NCBI RefSeq assembly: GCF_013374095.1
Contig: NZ_AP022672.1
Coordinates: 3,573,072-3,637,071 of the forward strand
Source: Sphingomonas sp. HMP6
GTDB taxonomy: Bacteria > Pseudomonadota > Alphaproteobacteria > Sphingomonadales > Sphingomonadaceae
Direction of reading: 5' to 3'
DNA length: 64,000 bases
Positions 17,875 to 26,811 of this stretch are shown piece by piece. The position numbers and the translations under genes were made by a program. The notes below the pieces were generated by a model. The model was not told the origin of the DNA, made no database searches, and saw nothing but the letters and a program-made list of their open reading frames with translations. Numbering within the stretch: position 1 is the stretch's first letter; each line of letters opens with the position of its first letter.

Positions 17875-19191
17875 ATGCTGCAAGCGCGTTTGCGAAGCAG
17901 GGATGGGCAGCGGCGTGCGGCCGTGCAACGCTATCGCTATCAGATCTTGGTCGGTTTGCTGATTGCGGTCGTGCTTCCATCGGTAGTGCGCGGCATTTTC
18001 GATTCGCGCGATTTGTCGTATTTCGGCCGCACGATCCTGGAATATGGTAATAGCCGCAATTCGCTGATCGCGTCGATCGTCGGGCTGTTTCTGGGCGTCG
18101 CACTGTTCCGGCGCTTGTGTAATTTCCCCGGCGTGCGTTCCTACGAATATGTCCTGCCATCGTTCTTCACGTCCTATGGCATCGTGACTGCCGTTCTGCT
18201 TGTTTTTAGGCTCGAATATATTGTTTCGGTGGTCGTCACGAGTCTCGCGCTCGCCGTGATGACCTTCTTCGTGATCTGCTATTTGAGCCAGCGGCACACG
18301 GCGTATCTGTTCCACGTCGTGCCGTGCGGCGACATGTCGCGGCTGCACGGTATCCAGCATGTCGACTGGGCCTATCTCCAGGAACCCATTTTGCCCGAGG
18401 TGCCGGGGTCGGGGATCGTGGTCGATCTACGGGCAGAGATTGGCGACGAGTGGGAACGGCTGCTGGCGCAGGCAGCCCTTGCGGGCGTGCCGGTCTACCA
18501 TTCCAAGCAACTGCTGGAATCGATTACCGGGCAAGTGGAAATCGAGCATATCTCGGAAAACAGCCTGGGATCGCTCAATCCCAATGACGGGTACGGCAAG
18601 GTCAAACAGGGGATCGATCTTCTCGTCGCACTGATCGCCTTACCATTATTTTCGCCTTTCCTGCTGTTGATTGCCCTGGCGATCCGGCTCGATTCGCCCG
18701 GACCGGTGCTGTTTCGGCAAGTCCGGATGGGATTTCGCGGAAAGCCCTTTCAGGTCTACAAATTCCGCACGATGCGCCCGGTTACAGCGCCCGGGACGCA
18801 TGACGACGCGCGCCGCGCGGCGATCACGCAAAGCGACGACAATCGCATCACGCGCGTCGGGCGCATCCTTCGGCGCACGCGAATCGACGAAATTCCGCAA
18901 ATTCTCAATATCCTGCGCGGGGAGATGAGCTGGATCGGGCCGCGTCCGGAGGCGATGGCTCTATCGGGATGGTATCAAAGTGAAATTTCGTTCTACAGCT
19001 ATCGCCATGTCGTAAAACCTGGAATAACGGGATGGGCGCAAGTAAATCAGGGACACGTCGCTGAAATACATGACGTGCATTACAAGCTTTGTTACGATTT
19101 CTATTACATAAAATATCATTCGGCGTGGCTTGATGCTCTTATATTATTTAGAACTGTTCGAACCGTTATTACAGGATCGGGCGCGAAGTAG
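17875..19191 (+). CDS. Polyprenyl glycosylphosphotransferase (priming enzyme for exopolysaccharide)
   Basis: 438 residues. Several N-terminal transmembrane helices (about residues 22-140) precede a central soluble part and a C-terminal bacterial sugar transferase domain. The domain has a membrane hairpin (DLLVALIALPLFSPFLLL), then GPVLFRQVRMGFRGKPF, YKFRTM, RRTRIDEIPQILNILRGEM, IGPRPE and KPGITGWAQVN. It transfers a hexose 1-phosphate to undecaprenyl phosphate, starting each repeat unit. It opens the operon with wza- and wzc-like genes. Glucose is the likely first sugar by family analogy; that is inference. Confidence 0.92.
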   Translation: MLQARLRSRDGQRRAAVQRYRYQILVGLLIAVVLPSVVRGIFDSRDLSYFGRTILEYGNSRNSLIASIVGLFLGVALFRRLCNFPGVRSYEYVLPSFFTSYGIVTAVLLVFRLEYIVSVVVTSLALAVMTFFVICYLSQRHTAYLFHVVPCGDMSRLHGIQHVDWAYLQEPILPEVPGSGIVVDLRAEIGDEWERLLAQAALAGVPVYHSKQLLESITGQVEIEHISENSLGSLNPNDGYGKVKQGIDLLVALIALPLFSPFLLLIALAIRLDSPGPVLFRQVRMGFRGKPFQVYKFRTMRPVTAPGTHDDARRAAITQSDDNRITRVGRILRRTRIDEIPQILNILRGEMSWIGPRPEAMALSGWYQSEISFYSYRHVVKPGITGWAQVNQGHVAEIHDVHYKLCYDFYYIKYHSAWLDALILFRTVRTVITGSGAK

Positions 19192-19323
19192 ATTATACTA
19201 GCTAAGCGATTGCCAGCGCACGCCCATATCCTTTGCGTGGCGTTTGATAGGGTGTCGGGTTGATTTCGACGCTTCGAATGCTAAAGCCCGCGCTGGGCAA
19301 AGGGCCATGCTGCCACTTGATTT

Positions 19324-20088
19324 ATGGAGACCACTTTGACCGCTCATGCCGAAGCTGCGAACCGATCGCCGTCCGTGCCGATCGCCTCGGCATCTCGCAC
19401 CGTCTTGGCGGTTGCGACGCTGTGCCTTGCAGCGATGCTAATGCTCGGCGGCTGTGCCGATAAGCGTGGCGGCACCATCCCTTACGGTGTCGCGAAATTC
19501 GACGCCCCCGATCCGATCGCGGCGATCTCGGTGGAAAATGCGTATCGCACCGGCCCCGGGGATACCCTGGCGATTGCCGTGATGCGTGTGCCCGATCTGT
19601 CCGGTGATGCGGTGATCGATCCGACGGGTGACATCACGATGCCGTTGATCGGCAAGGTTCCGGCAATCGGCAAGACCACTGATCAGTTGGCAAGGGAGAT
19701 CGCGGGCCGTCTAAGCGCCAAATACCTTCAAAATCCGGAAGTTCGCGTGGCACTGAAGGCTTCCTCAAGCCAGCGTATTACCGTTGATGGGTCGGTGAAT
19801 GGACCCGGCATCTACGCGATCCCCGGATCGACGACCCTGCTTCAGGCGATCGCACTTGCAAAGGGCACATCGGCGGATGCGAATTCGCGCAAAGTCGCGG
19901 TGTTCCGCACGATCAACGGACAGCGTCAGGCGGCGGCATTTGACCTAACCGATATTCGTCGCGGCAAAGCCGCTGATCCAGAGATTTTCGGCAACGATAT
20001 CATCGTGGTCGATGGTTCCACGTCGAAAGCGGCGTTGAAGAACGTTTTGCAGACGATTCCGCTGATCTCGCTTTTCCGTCCGTTCTGA
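19324..20088 (+). CDS. Polysaccharide export lipoprotein, Wza/GumB-like
   Basis: 254 residues. The signal sequence ends in a lipobox (LGGC, Cys44), so it should be a lipidated outer-membrane protein. A polysaccharide-export domain (YRTGPGDTLAIAVMRVPDLSG) and an SLBB-type domain (ITVDGSVNGPGIYAIPG) follow. It forms the outer-membrane pore or collar for the polymer. The ATG at 19324 has no clear ribosome site; an in-frame TTG at 19336 is preceded by GGAG at 6 bases and may be the true start. Confidence 0.9.
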   Translation: METTLTAHAEAANRSPSVPIASASRTVLAVATLCLAAMLMLGGCADKRGGTIPYGVAKFDAPDPIAAISVENAYRTGPGDTLAIAVMRVPDLSGDAVIDPTGDITMPLIGKVPAIGKTTDQLAREIAGRLSAKYLQNPEVRVALKASSSQRITVDGSVNGPGIYAIPGSTTLLQAIALAKGTSADANSRKVAVFRTINGQRQAAAFDLTDIRRGKAADPEIFGNDIIVVDGSTSKAALKNVLQTIPLISLFRPF

Positions 20089-20139
20089 CGATCGCACACA
20101 GTGCTGCCCCGATATGATTTTGTTAGGCGACCATAGCTG

Positions 20140-22392
20140 ATGAATAAGGAAACCAACGAGATCGTGGCTGCAGGGGCGGGCGGTCAGTCGCGCGGCCTGC
20201 AGCATGCTGCCGCCAGCAACCTGTTCGGTGCGGCCGAGGCAGGCGCAGAAAGTACGAACCAGATCACGACGCGCGAAGCGCTGCGCGTTCTCGGTAAATG
20301 GCGTTGGTTGATCGCGGCGATCGTCGGTGCCGCGCTTATCATCGGGATCGTGTCGACGATGCTAACCAGCAAGCGCTATCGCGCGACCGCGCAGGTCGAG
20401 TTGGCGCTGCAGGAAATCAATCTTGGGCCGGGCAAAGACGGCACTGGTGCGGAATCGCAGGTGATGCGCGACCCGCAGTTCATGGGCACCCAGATCGGGT
20501 TGTTGCGCAGCCGCGATCTCGCTGAGCGCGTCGCACGCAGCCTGGACGGTGCGTCGCGCGCCAAGTTCGCCCCCAACGCGACGAACCCGACCGCACAGAT
20601 CGCAGCAGCGACTGGGGCCATCGCCGGTGGCTTACGGATCGATGTCGTGACGGGCAGTCGGCTCATTAATATTACCTATGAGAACCGCGATGCAGCGCTG
20701 GCGGCGACTGTAGCCAATGCTGTGGCGGACAATTACATCGCGTCGAATCTCGAACGCAAATATGAATCCTCTGCCTTTGCCCGCAAGTTTCTCGAGCAGC
20801 GCTTGACCCAGACCAAGGCCGCGCTCGAAAAGTCGGAACGGGATCTGGTCGAATATGCCGGTCGTGAGAAAATCGTCATGGTAGGCGGCGGCGCCGATCA
20901 AGGCGGTGGCAAGGACGGCGGGGAATCGCTCGAAGGCAGTACGTTGACCTCCCTAAACGGGGCACTGGCGACGGCGCAGGCCGAACGAATCGCGGCCGAG
21001 CAGAAGTATCGCAGCGAGGGTCCGTCGGCCGGGCAATCCGCCGCGATCAACAGTTCAGCAGTCGGCAATCTTAAGGCAGATCGCGCTAAGCTCCAGGTCG
21101 ATTTCCAAGAGAAGCTCGGCACTTTTAAGCCCGATTATCCCGAGATGGTCGCATTGAAGACCCGTATGCGCGAACTCGATCAGCAGATCGCACGCGCCCA
21201 AGGGGAGATCTCCGGATCGGTCAGCAACAATTACGCTGGCGAGTACCGCGCCGCCCTCGGTCGCGAGCAGCAACTGCGTGCGCGAGTCTCGCAATTGACT
21301 TCGGGCGTGCTTAATCTGCGTAACCGTCAGATTCAGTATAATATCCTGTCGCGCGAGGTCGATACCAACCGCTCGCTCTATGACGGTCTGTTGCAGCGCT
21401 TTAAACAGGTGAGTGTCGCCGGCGGCGTCGGAGCAAGCCAGGTTTCGATTGTCGATCGCGCATTGGTACCAGGTGGCCCGTTTGCGCCGAACCTGCGCAA
21501 CAACCTTCTGATCTCCTTGCTGATCGGCTTGATGATCGGTGCCGGTGTCGCGTTTGCGATCGAGTTCATCGACGACACGATCAAAAACCCGGATGACGTC
21601 CGCAATCGTCTGCACCTGACGTTGCTTGGTGTCGTCCCATCGGTCGCCAAGGGCGTGACCATGCTGGAGGCGCTCGACGATCCGAGTTCGGCCCAGTCGG
21701 AAGCGTATCTCTCGACGCGTACTGCCATCAAGTTCACGACGGCGGGTGGTGCGCCCAAATCGCTGTTGGTGACCAGTTCGCAAGCGGCCGAGGGTAAATC
21801 AAGCAGCTGCTTCGCGATCGCGCGGGGCTTCGCCCGACTTGGCGAGTCCGTTCTTCTGATCGACGCGGATATGCGCAAGCCGTCCTTCTCGGTGCCGAGC
21901 GGTTCGGAAGGGGTCGGTTTGTCGTCGCTGCTCGCCTCGACCGACGATCTGCGGAATCACATTACCCAGACCTCGATCCCCAACCTTTTCCTGGTGCCAA
22001 GCGGCCCGATTCCGCCCAACCCGGTCGAATTGCTCGGCGGCATGCGGCTGCGGGAGGTGCTTGCGGAGGCTGAGGGGATGTTCGACATCGTCATCTTCGA
22101 TTCGCCGCCGGTGATGGGGCTGGCCGATGCGCCGATCCTGGCGTCGGTCGTCGATGCATCGATCTTTGTGGTGCAGGCCGGCCGGATCCGCCGCCCAGCC
22201 GCACTGCGCGCGCTCGCGCGGCTCGAACAGGCGGGGGCCCGCATCGTTGGCGGCGTTATCACCAAGTTCGATCTGAAGGGCGCGAGCTACGGGTACGGCT
22301 ATGGCTATGGCTATGGCTATAGCTACGGCCAGAAGCAGATCAAAAGTGCGGAAGCCGGTGCGCGGCGCCAGATTTCGATCGAGAAAGAATGA
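20140..22392 (+). CDS. Wzc-like polysaccharide co-polymerase with tyrosine kinase domain
   Basis: 750 residues. Transmembrane helices at about 54-75 and 453-475 flank a large periplasmic coiled-coil (Wzz-type) domain. The C-terminal BY-kinase domain has Walker A (SSQAAEGKSSS, Lys553), Walker A' (VLLIDADMRKP, about 571-580) and Walker B (DIVIFD, about 649-654). The tail holds seven tyrosines alternating with Gly/Ser (717-729), the autophosphorylation cluster. It controls chain length and export with the Wza-like protein. Part of the Tyr cluster is encoded by four perfect hexanucleotide repeats. The stop overlaps the next start (ATGA). Confidence 0.93.
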   Translation: MNKETNEIVAAGAGGQSRGLQHAAASNLFGAAEAGAESTNQITTREALRVLGKWRWLIAAIVGAALIIGIVSTMLTSKRYRATAQVELALQEINLGPGKDGTGAESQVMRDPQFMGTQIGLLRSRDLAERVARSLDGASRAKFAPNATNPTAQIAAATGAIAGGLRIDVVTGSRLINITYENRDAALAATVANAVADNYIASNLERKYESSAFARKFLEQRLTQTKAALEKSERDLVEYAGREKIVMVGGGADQGGGKDGGESLEGSTLTSLNGALATAQAERIAAEQKYRSEGPSAGQSAAINSSAVGNLKADRAKLQVDFQEKLGTFKPDYPEMVALKTRMRELDQQIARAQGEISGSVSNNYAGEYRAALGREQQLRARVSQLTSGVLNLRNRQIQYNILSREVDTNRSLYDGLLQRFKQVSVAGGVGASQVSIVDRALVPGGPFAPNLRNNLLISLLIGLMIGAGVAFAIEFIDDTIKNPDDVRNRLHLTLLGVVPSVAKGVTMLEALDDPSSAQSEAYLSTRTAIKFTTAGGAPKSLLVTSSQAAEGKSSSCFAIARGFARLGESVLLIDADMRKPSFSVPSGSEGVGLSSLLASTDDLRNHITQTSIPNLFLVPSGPIPPNPVELLGGMRLREVLAEAEGMFDIVIFDSPPVMGLADAPILASVVDASIFVVQAGRIRRPAALRALARLEQAGARIVGGVITKFDLKGASYGYGYGYGYGYSYGQKQIKSAEAGARRQISIEKE
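22297..22320 (+). repeat. Hexanucleotide tandem repeat (GGCTAT)x4 in the tyrosine tail
   Basis: Four perfect in-frame copies encode Gly-Tyr units 720-727, flanked by diverged copies (GGGTAC before, AGCTAC after). A change in copy number by slippage would keep the frame and alter the number of phosphorylatable tyrosines. Confidence 0.9.
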
Positions 22393-23612
22393 CGGCCACG
22401 ACCAGCTCTTGGGTGCGACGGTCTGCCGCGCTCGCCGGTGCAATCGTGTTCGTAGGAATCATAACGATTTCGACCGAGCAGGCGCGTCCCGCAGCATCGT
22501 CGCTGGGCCGCACGATCGGCGTGGGACCGGCCGAACCCCGGCTTGCCACCATCGCCGACACGATCGCGGTGGCGCATCGCCGTCCCTCGGCAGCGGATAT
22601 CGACTTCGCCAACCACGCGGCAACGCGGCAGCCACTGGCCGCCTTGCCCTACTACATCGCCGCCGCGACGCGACCGGCGGATGCCGTGATGAGCGCACGC
22701 GCGCTGAATGCGATGGCGCTGCAGCGCGACCCGCGGCTCCGGCCCGCCTGGGCATGGCGCGTTACCGACCGCGCGAAAGCCAATGATGTGGGCGCGGCGA
22801 CGCGCGCGCTGATCCGGCTCGCGGTGCTGACCACGGATTCGACCCCGATCTGGACGGCCATCGCGCAAATCAGTGCGGACCCGGCGGCGCGCAAGGAAAT
22901 CAAGGCTGAGATCGCGCGCGGCGCGCCGTGGCGCGATCTGTATCTTACGACCTTGAGCGCCTCCGCCGTCGATCGCACGATCGTGTTCGAAATGCTCGAA
23001 TCGGTTGGAAAGCGTGCGCCGGTGACGAACGTTGCGCCGCCACCCGGGACCCCCGACGATCGCCGCGCCTTCATAGCGCAGATGGTGACCCAGCGCGCTT
23101 ATGAGCGCGCCTATCTTGCCTGGGTGCAATGGCTGCCCGCCGCATCGCAAAATGCGGTGGGTTATATTTTCGACGGCGGTTTCACCGGGGCGGCCGCCTT
23201 GCCGCCGTTTACGTGGGAATTTGTAGACGGTGCCGGGGGTACAACGGCGGTTGTTCCCGCAACCGGCCTGACGGTCGATTATTCGGGCAGCGATGGATCG
23301 GTTCTGGCGAAGCAGATGATTCTCTTGCCGCCGGGGCGGTATCGCTTGGTGACACAAGGCAAGTTCGAGCCGGTTTCGAATGAGAACGGTACAGCAGCGC
23401 TGTCCTGGACCCTGGCTTGCGTGGGCGGTAATCCGACCTTGAATGCGCTTGCCGTGCCGCTCGATGGCGTATCGAAGCGTGTCGCGGGGGCACCCTTCCA
23501 GATCGCAGCGGGGTGTGACGCGCAGACCCTTTCGCTCAAGGTCAATTCCGCTGATTTTGCCAAGCATTTGTCCGGTGCGATCCGGTCGGTTGCAATCGAG
23601 GCGGTGAAATAA
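22389..23612 (+). CDS. Unknown envelope protein of the exopolysaccharide operon
   Basis: 407 residues, coupled to the wzc-like gene (ATGA) and to the ligase/polymerase-like gene (TAATG). One N-terminal hydrophobic segment (residues about 13-28) suggests export with an anchor. Residues about 60-190 are Ala-rich helices resembling TPR-type repeats. The C-terminal half (about 245-400) is beta-rich (PPFTWEF, KQMILLPPGRYRLVTQGKFE, LSWTLACVGG) and looks like a jelly-roll or carbohydrate-binding fold. I do not recognise a named family. The context implies a periplasmic role in polymer assembly or modification. Confidence 0.75.
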   Translation: MTATTSSWVRRSAALAGAIVFVGIITISTEQARPAASSLGRTIGVGPAEPRLATIADTIAVAHRRPSAADIDFANHAATRQPLAALPYYIAAATRPADAVMSARALNAMALQRDPRLRPAWAWRVTDRAKANDVGAATRALIRLAVLTTDSTPIWTAIAQISADPAARKEIKAEIARGAPWRDLYLTTLSASAVDRTIVFEMLESVGKRAPVTNVAPPPGTPDDRRAFIAQMVTQRAYERAYLAWVQWLPAASQNAVGYIFDGGFTGAAALPPFTWEFVDGAGGTTAVVPATGLTVDYSGSDGSVLAKQMILLPPGRYRLVTQGKFEPVSNENGTAALSWTLACVGGNPTLNALAVPLDGVSKRVAGAPFQIAAGCDAQTLSLKVNSADFAKHLSGAIRSVAIEAVK

Positions 23613-25030
23613 TGCGCGATCACGCCCCCTCGATGCTTCCTTCGCTCGACTTGCGCGGCACTGCCGTGTGGCAGGCGCTTGCGGTCGCTGGTTTCTTGCT
23701 GATCGCAGTAACGCTCGGCGGATCGAGCGTTGGCGGCGTCCCATCGAATGCGGTGTTGCAAATTGCTGCCGTGATCGCGATCGCGGCGACCTTCGCCCGG
23801 GCCAACCCGACCCCACGCGCCACGGGCGAACGCCATTTGCTCATCCTGGCGGGGTTGTTTGGCGCGCTGATCGTTGTCCAGCTTATACCCCTGCCACCGG
23901 CGGTGTGGAGCGCCTTGCCGGGGCGGCGCATTGTCGTTGAGGGGTTCACGGCACTCGGCTTGCCGTTGCCGTGGATGCCGCTGTCGCTCGCGCCCGAGAA
24001 GACCGTGCAATCCGGCTTGTCGCTGCTTGCGCCGGTGGCGATCATCGTCATGCTCGGCGCCTTCAAACGTCCGGTTGCGCGCGCCGCGGTGCTGGCGTTG
24101 ATCGTGCTGATGGTGCTGTCGGTCCTGCTCGGCGTCGCACAAGTGGCGGGCAATGAGCATTTGTACTTCTACGAATTTACCAATGGCGGCAGCGCGGTCG
24201 GATTCTTCGCTAACTCGAATCATTTCGCCACTCTGATGTGTCTCACTTTGCCGCTTGCGGCGGGTCTGGTGGCGCGCTGGCGTAGTGCGTCGGACGGGGC
24301 AGGAGGCGCGTCTCGCGTGTTCGCGGCGGCGGTGCTGCTCGCCGTGGTACTGCTGGGTCTGCTTGGTGTGACCATGACCAAATCAGTTGCTGGCGTCGCG
24401 CTGGCGCTGCTTGCACTGTCAGGCAGCGCAGCGATCGTGCTGTCTGGGCTGCCGCGTGGCTTGCGCCTTGGCTTTCTGGGCGGCGTCGTGGTGGTGGTGA
24501 TCGTGGCGGCAGTGGTCGCCTTCAACAGCGGCATCGGCGATCTGACGACAACCGACATCAGCTCAAGCGACCTGAGCCGCACCGCGATGTGGCGGTCGAC
24601 CGCGCAGGCGATCGGCGATTTCGGAACGGCGGGCGCGGGTTTCGGCAGCTTCCCGCAAGTGTTTCACCTGTTCGAAAATCCCGAACGCGTGAGCGCGGTG
24701 TTCGCCAATCATGCGCATAACGATCTGCTCGAGTTTGTGCTCGAAGCCGGCATTCCCGGCTTGCTCGTGCTTGGCGCTTTCCTGATCTGGTTTGCGGTTC
24801 GCGTCGGGGCAGTTTGGTTGATCGATCGCCAGCGCGACCCGCTCGCGCAGGGTGCCTCGATCGCCGCGCTGATCATATTGCTGCACAGCCTGGCCGATTA
24901 CCCGCTGCGGACCGGCACTATCGCGGCGCTGTTCGGGCTATGCTTGGCGTTGCTCGCGCGCGATCCGGCAGGCCGGGCGGCAGACGAAGCACCGGCGGCG
25001 GCGCAACCGGGCCGCCACCTCTCGGCCTAA
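23612..25030 (+). CDS. O-antigen ligase/polymerase family membrane protein (Wzy_C type)
   Basis: 472 residues, about 11-12 transmembrane helices, with a periplasmic loop containing GFFANSNHFATLM and the later FENPERVSAVFANHAHNDLLEF motif typical of the O-antigen ligase family. It is the last gene of the plus-strand export operon. It may polymerise or transfer the repeat unit. A second, unrelated Wzy-like gene exists at 34.5-35.8 kb, so the division of labour is unclear. Confidence 0.85.
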   Translation: MRDHAPSMLPSLDLRGTAVWQALAVAGFLLIAVTLGGSSVGGVPSNAVLQIAAVIAIAATFARANPTPRATGERHLLILAGLFGALIVVQLIPLPPAVWSALPGRRIVVEGFTALGLPLPWMPLSLAPEKTVQSGLSLLAPVAIIVMLGAFKRPVARAAVLALIVLMVLSVLLGVAQVAGNEHLYFYEFTNGGSAVGFFANSNHFATLMCLTLPLAAGLVARWRSASDGAGGASRVFAAAVLLAVVLLGLLGVTMTKSVAGVALALLALSGSAAIVLSGLPRGLRLGFLGGVVVVVIVAAVVAFNSGIGDLTTTDISSSDLSRTAMWRSTAQAIGDFGTAGAGFGSFPQVFHLFENPERVSAVFANHAHNDLLEFVLEAGIPGLLVLGAFLIWFAVRVGAVWLIDRQRDPLAQGASIAALIILLHSLADYPLRTGTIAALFGLCLALLARDPAGRAADEAPAAAQPGRHLSA

Positions 25031-25051
25031 GTCGGATCGCAATGTCGTGCC

Positions 25052-25075
25052 CCCGCGCCGGACGACCGGCGCGGG
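25052..25075. terminator. Bidirectional terminator-like hairpin between convergent operons
   Basis: A perfect 10-bp GC stem (CCCGCGCCGG / CCGGCGCGGG) with an ACGA tetraloop lies between the plus-strand export operon and the 3' end of the long minus-strand operon. T-runs are weak on both sides, so its strength is uncertain. Confidence 0.55.
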
Positions 25076-25903
25076 CTATTGTGCAGCGCGCTCGTCGATC
25101 TTGAGCTTGATGTCGTGGAAGTAGGCGAACTTCATCAGCGCATAGTGCAGCCCGGCTGCGCCATCCATAAACCCGCGTTTGGCGATATAGGTGCCGAGGA
25201 AATAGGCGGGTGCGAACCACCATTTGTCGAGCGCGCGGTACTTCGTCTTCTGCCGCTTGGTCAGCCTTGCCCAGGCGCCGCCCGTGTCCGCCATCAGTTG
25301 CGCGCGGCGATGCACCTCCCAGGTCGAGTAGCTATTGTGGCGCGCGATGAAATGCTCGATCCCGCGAAAATCGAGATGATCGATTCGTGCGATGATTTCG
25401 CCTACGGGTCCGTCGAGCTGCGGATGCTCGTGCACCTCCATGTCGAGCTTGCTCCAGCCCGGATCCTCGATCCGCTCATACAGGCCGGCGTCGACGCGGA
25501 ACAGCGCGAGCTTGCGCTGCGGCAGGCCGTGTTTCAGCACCTTGCCCATGAAATGCGTGGTGTAATTGAGCCAGAACCCGACGTTCTCGGTATCTGGTAG
25601 CGCGCTTGTGAGTTCGTGCAGGAATTCGGCCGACACCTGTTCGTCACCGTCGAGGAACAGCACCCATGGCGTATCGAACACCTCGTTCAGCAAAACCCAG
25701 TTGCGCTTCTTGGGGTAGCCGCCAGGCCAGTCGAAATCGATCACGCGGGCGCCGTGTTGGCGCGCAATATCCTGCGTCCCGTCTGTGCTACCCGAATCCA
25801 CGACCCAGATGTGCGCGAAATCGCCGAGCCGCGACAGGCATTGCGGCAGGTTCTTTGCTTCGTTCCTGGTGGGGACGACGACGGTAACGGGCAGGGCGCT
25901 CAT
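25076..25903 (-). CDS. Glycosyltransferase family 2 (WaaE/KdtX-like)
   Basis: 275 residues from the ATG at 25903, which overlaps the stop of the upstream gene (ATGA). A GT-A fold is evident: VTVVVPTRNEAKNLPQCL, VVDSGSTDGTQDIA, then the DGDEQV metal-binding motif and FRVDAGLYER. This resembles lipopolysaccharide-core beta-glycosyltransferases of the WaaE type. It is the last gene of the long minus-strand operon and probably adds one sugar of the repeat. Confidence 0.88.
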   Translation of the reverse strand: MSALPVTVVVPTRNEAKNLPQCLSRLGDFAHIWVVDSGSTDGTQDIARQHGARVIDFDWPGGYPKKRNWVLLNEVFDTPWVLFLDGDEQVSAEFLHELTSALPDTENVGFWLNYTTHFMGKVLKHGLPQRKLALFRVDAGLYERIEDPGWSKLDMEVHEHPQLDGPVGEIIARIDHLDFRGIEHFIARHNSYSTWEVHRRAQLMADTGGAWARLTKRQKTKYRALDKWWFAPAYFLGTYIAKRGFMDGAAGLHYALMKFAYFHDIKLKIDERAAQ

Positions 25904-26811
25904 GCGGATGCTCCGGCGAAGATCGGGGACGCGGCTGGCCCGAAGGACGGCAGCAGCGGCGCGGTCGCGAGGAACCGCTGCGGCGGAGACCAATCGAGCG
26001 ATTCCAGCAGTTTGTCGACATCTGCCTCCAGACGTTCTTCGTCCACCAAAGAACGCGGCATCGCACCGAAATGCAATCGCGCCGGAGCAATTCCGGCTTC
26101 CTGCGCGATCCGTTCCACCGCCATGCGCACGCTCACGGCCTGGCCCGTACCGACATTGTACAGCGGTTTGAGCGGCGTAGGCAGCGACATCAACCGCACG
26201 ATCGTTTCGCATACATCATCGACATGGACGAAGTCGCGCAACTGACGGCCGTCGCTGAGTGCGATCGGACGGTCGTGATGCCGCGCGTCGAGAATTTGCG
26301 GGAACAAGCGCTTGGGGTTTTCCCCCGGTCCATACGCGCCAAAGATGCGCAGGACTGTCGCGTCGACATTCCTAGCGGCACGCGCCTTCACGACGGCCAT
26401 GCTCGCGGCCAGCTTTGCGCGACCATAGACACTGACCGGGTGGCAGGGCGCCGTCTCGGCATGGCGCCCGCTGTAACCGTATTCGGCCATGCTGCCGGCC
26501 TGGATAAAGCGAGTCGCGGGGCGCACGGCGGCGCAGAGTGACGCGGCAACGTTGATTTCGCGCCGCGCCGCGTCGGCAGCGGCGTCTGGCGTCTGTGCCC
26601 GGACATAGGCCATCGCGGGCGAGGCAAGATTGACGACAATATTGGGCTGGAGGGCCTGAACGAAGCGTGCGACCGCCGTTTCGTCCTCCAGATCGAGCAT
26701 CGCGCGCGAAGGCGCTTCTACCCGAAATCCTGCGGTGCGCAGGTGCGGGATCAGTCGTCCGCCGATAAAGCCGGTCCCGCCGGTCAGGAGCACGACCGGG
26801 GCGTCGGTCAC
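25900..26811 (-). CDS. NAD(P)-dependent sugar epimerase/reductase (extended SDR)
   Basis: 303 residues. The GTG start at 26811 overlaps the upstream stop (GTGA). Nucleotide-binding TGGTGFIGGRLIPHL opens the protein. The active site has Ser in IQAGSMAEYG and YGRAK (YxxxK), and FVHVDDVCETIV follows. It lies two genes downstream of rfbF/rfbG, so the best guess is reduction of the 4-keto group of CDP-4-keto-6-deoxyglucose. A role with GDP- or dTDP-keto sugars is also possible. Confidence 0.78.
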   Translation of the reverse strand: MTDAPVVLLTGGTGFIGGRLIPHLRTAGFRVEAPSRAMLDLEDETAVARFVQALQPNIVVNLASPAMAYVRAQTPDAAADAARREINVAASLCAAVRPATRFIQAGSMAEYGYSGRHAETAPCHPVSVYGRAKLAASMAVVKARAARNVDATVLRIFGAYGPGENPKRLFPQILDARHHDRPIALSDGRQLRDFVHVDDVCETIVRLMSLPTPLKPLYNVGTGQAVSVRMAVERIAQEAGIAPARLHFGAMPRSLVDEERLEADVDKLLESLDWSPPQRFLATAPLLPSFGPAASPIFAGASA

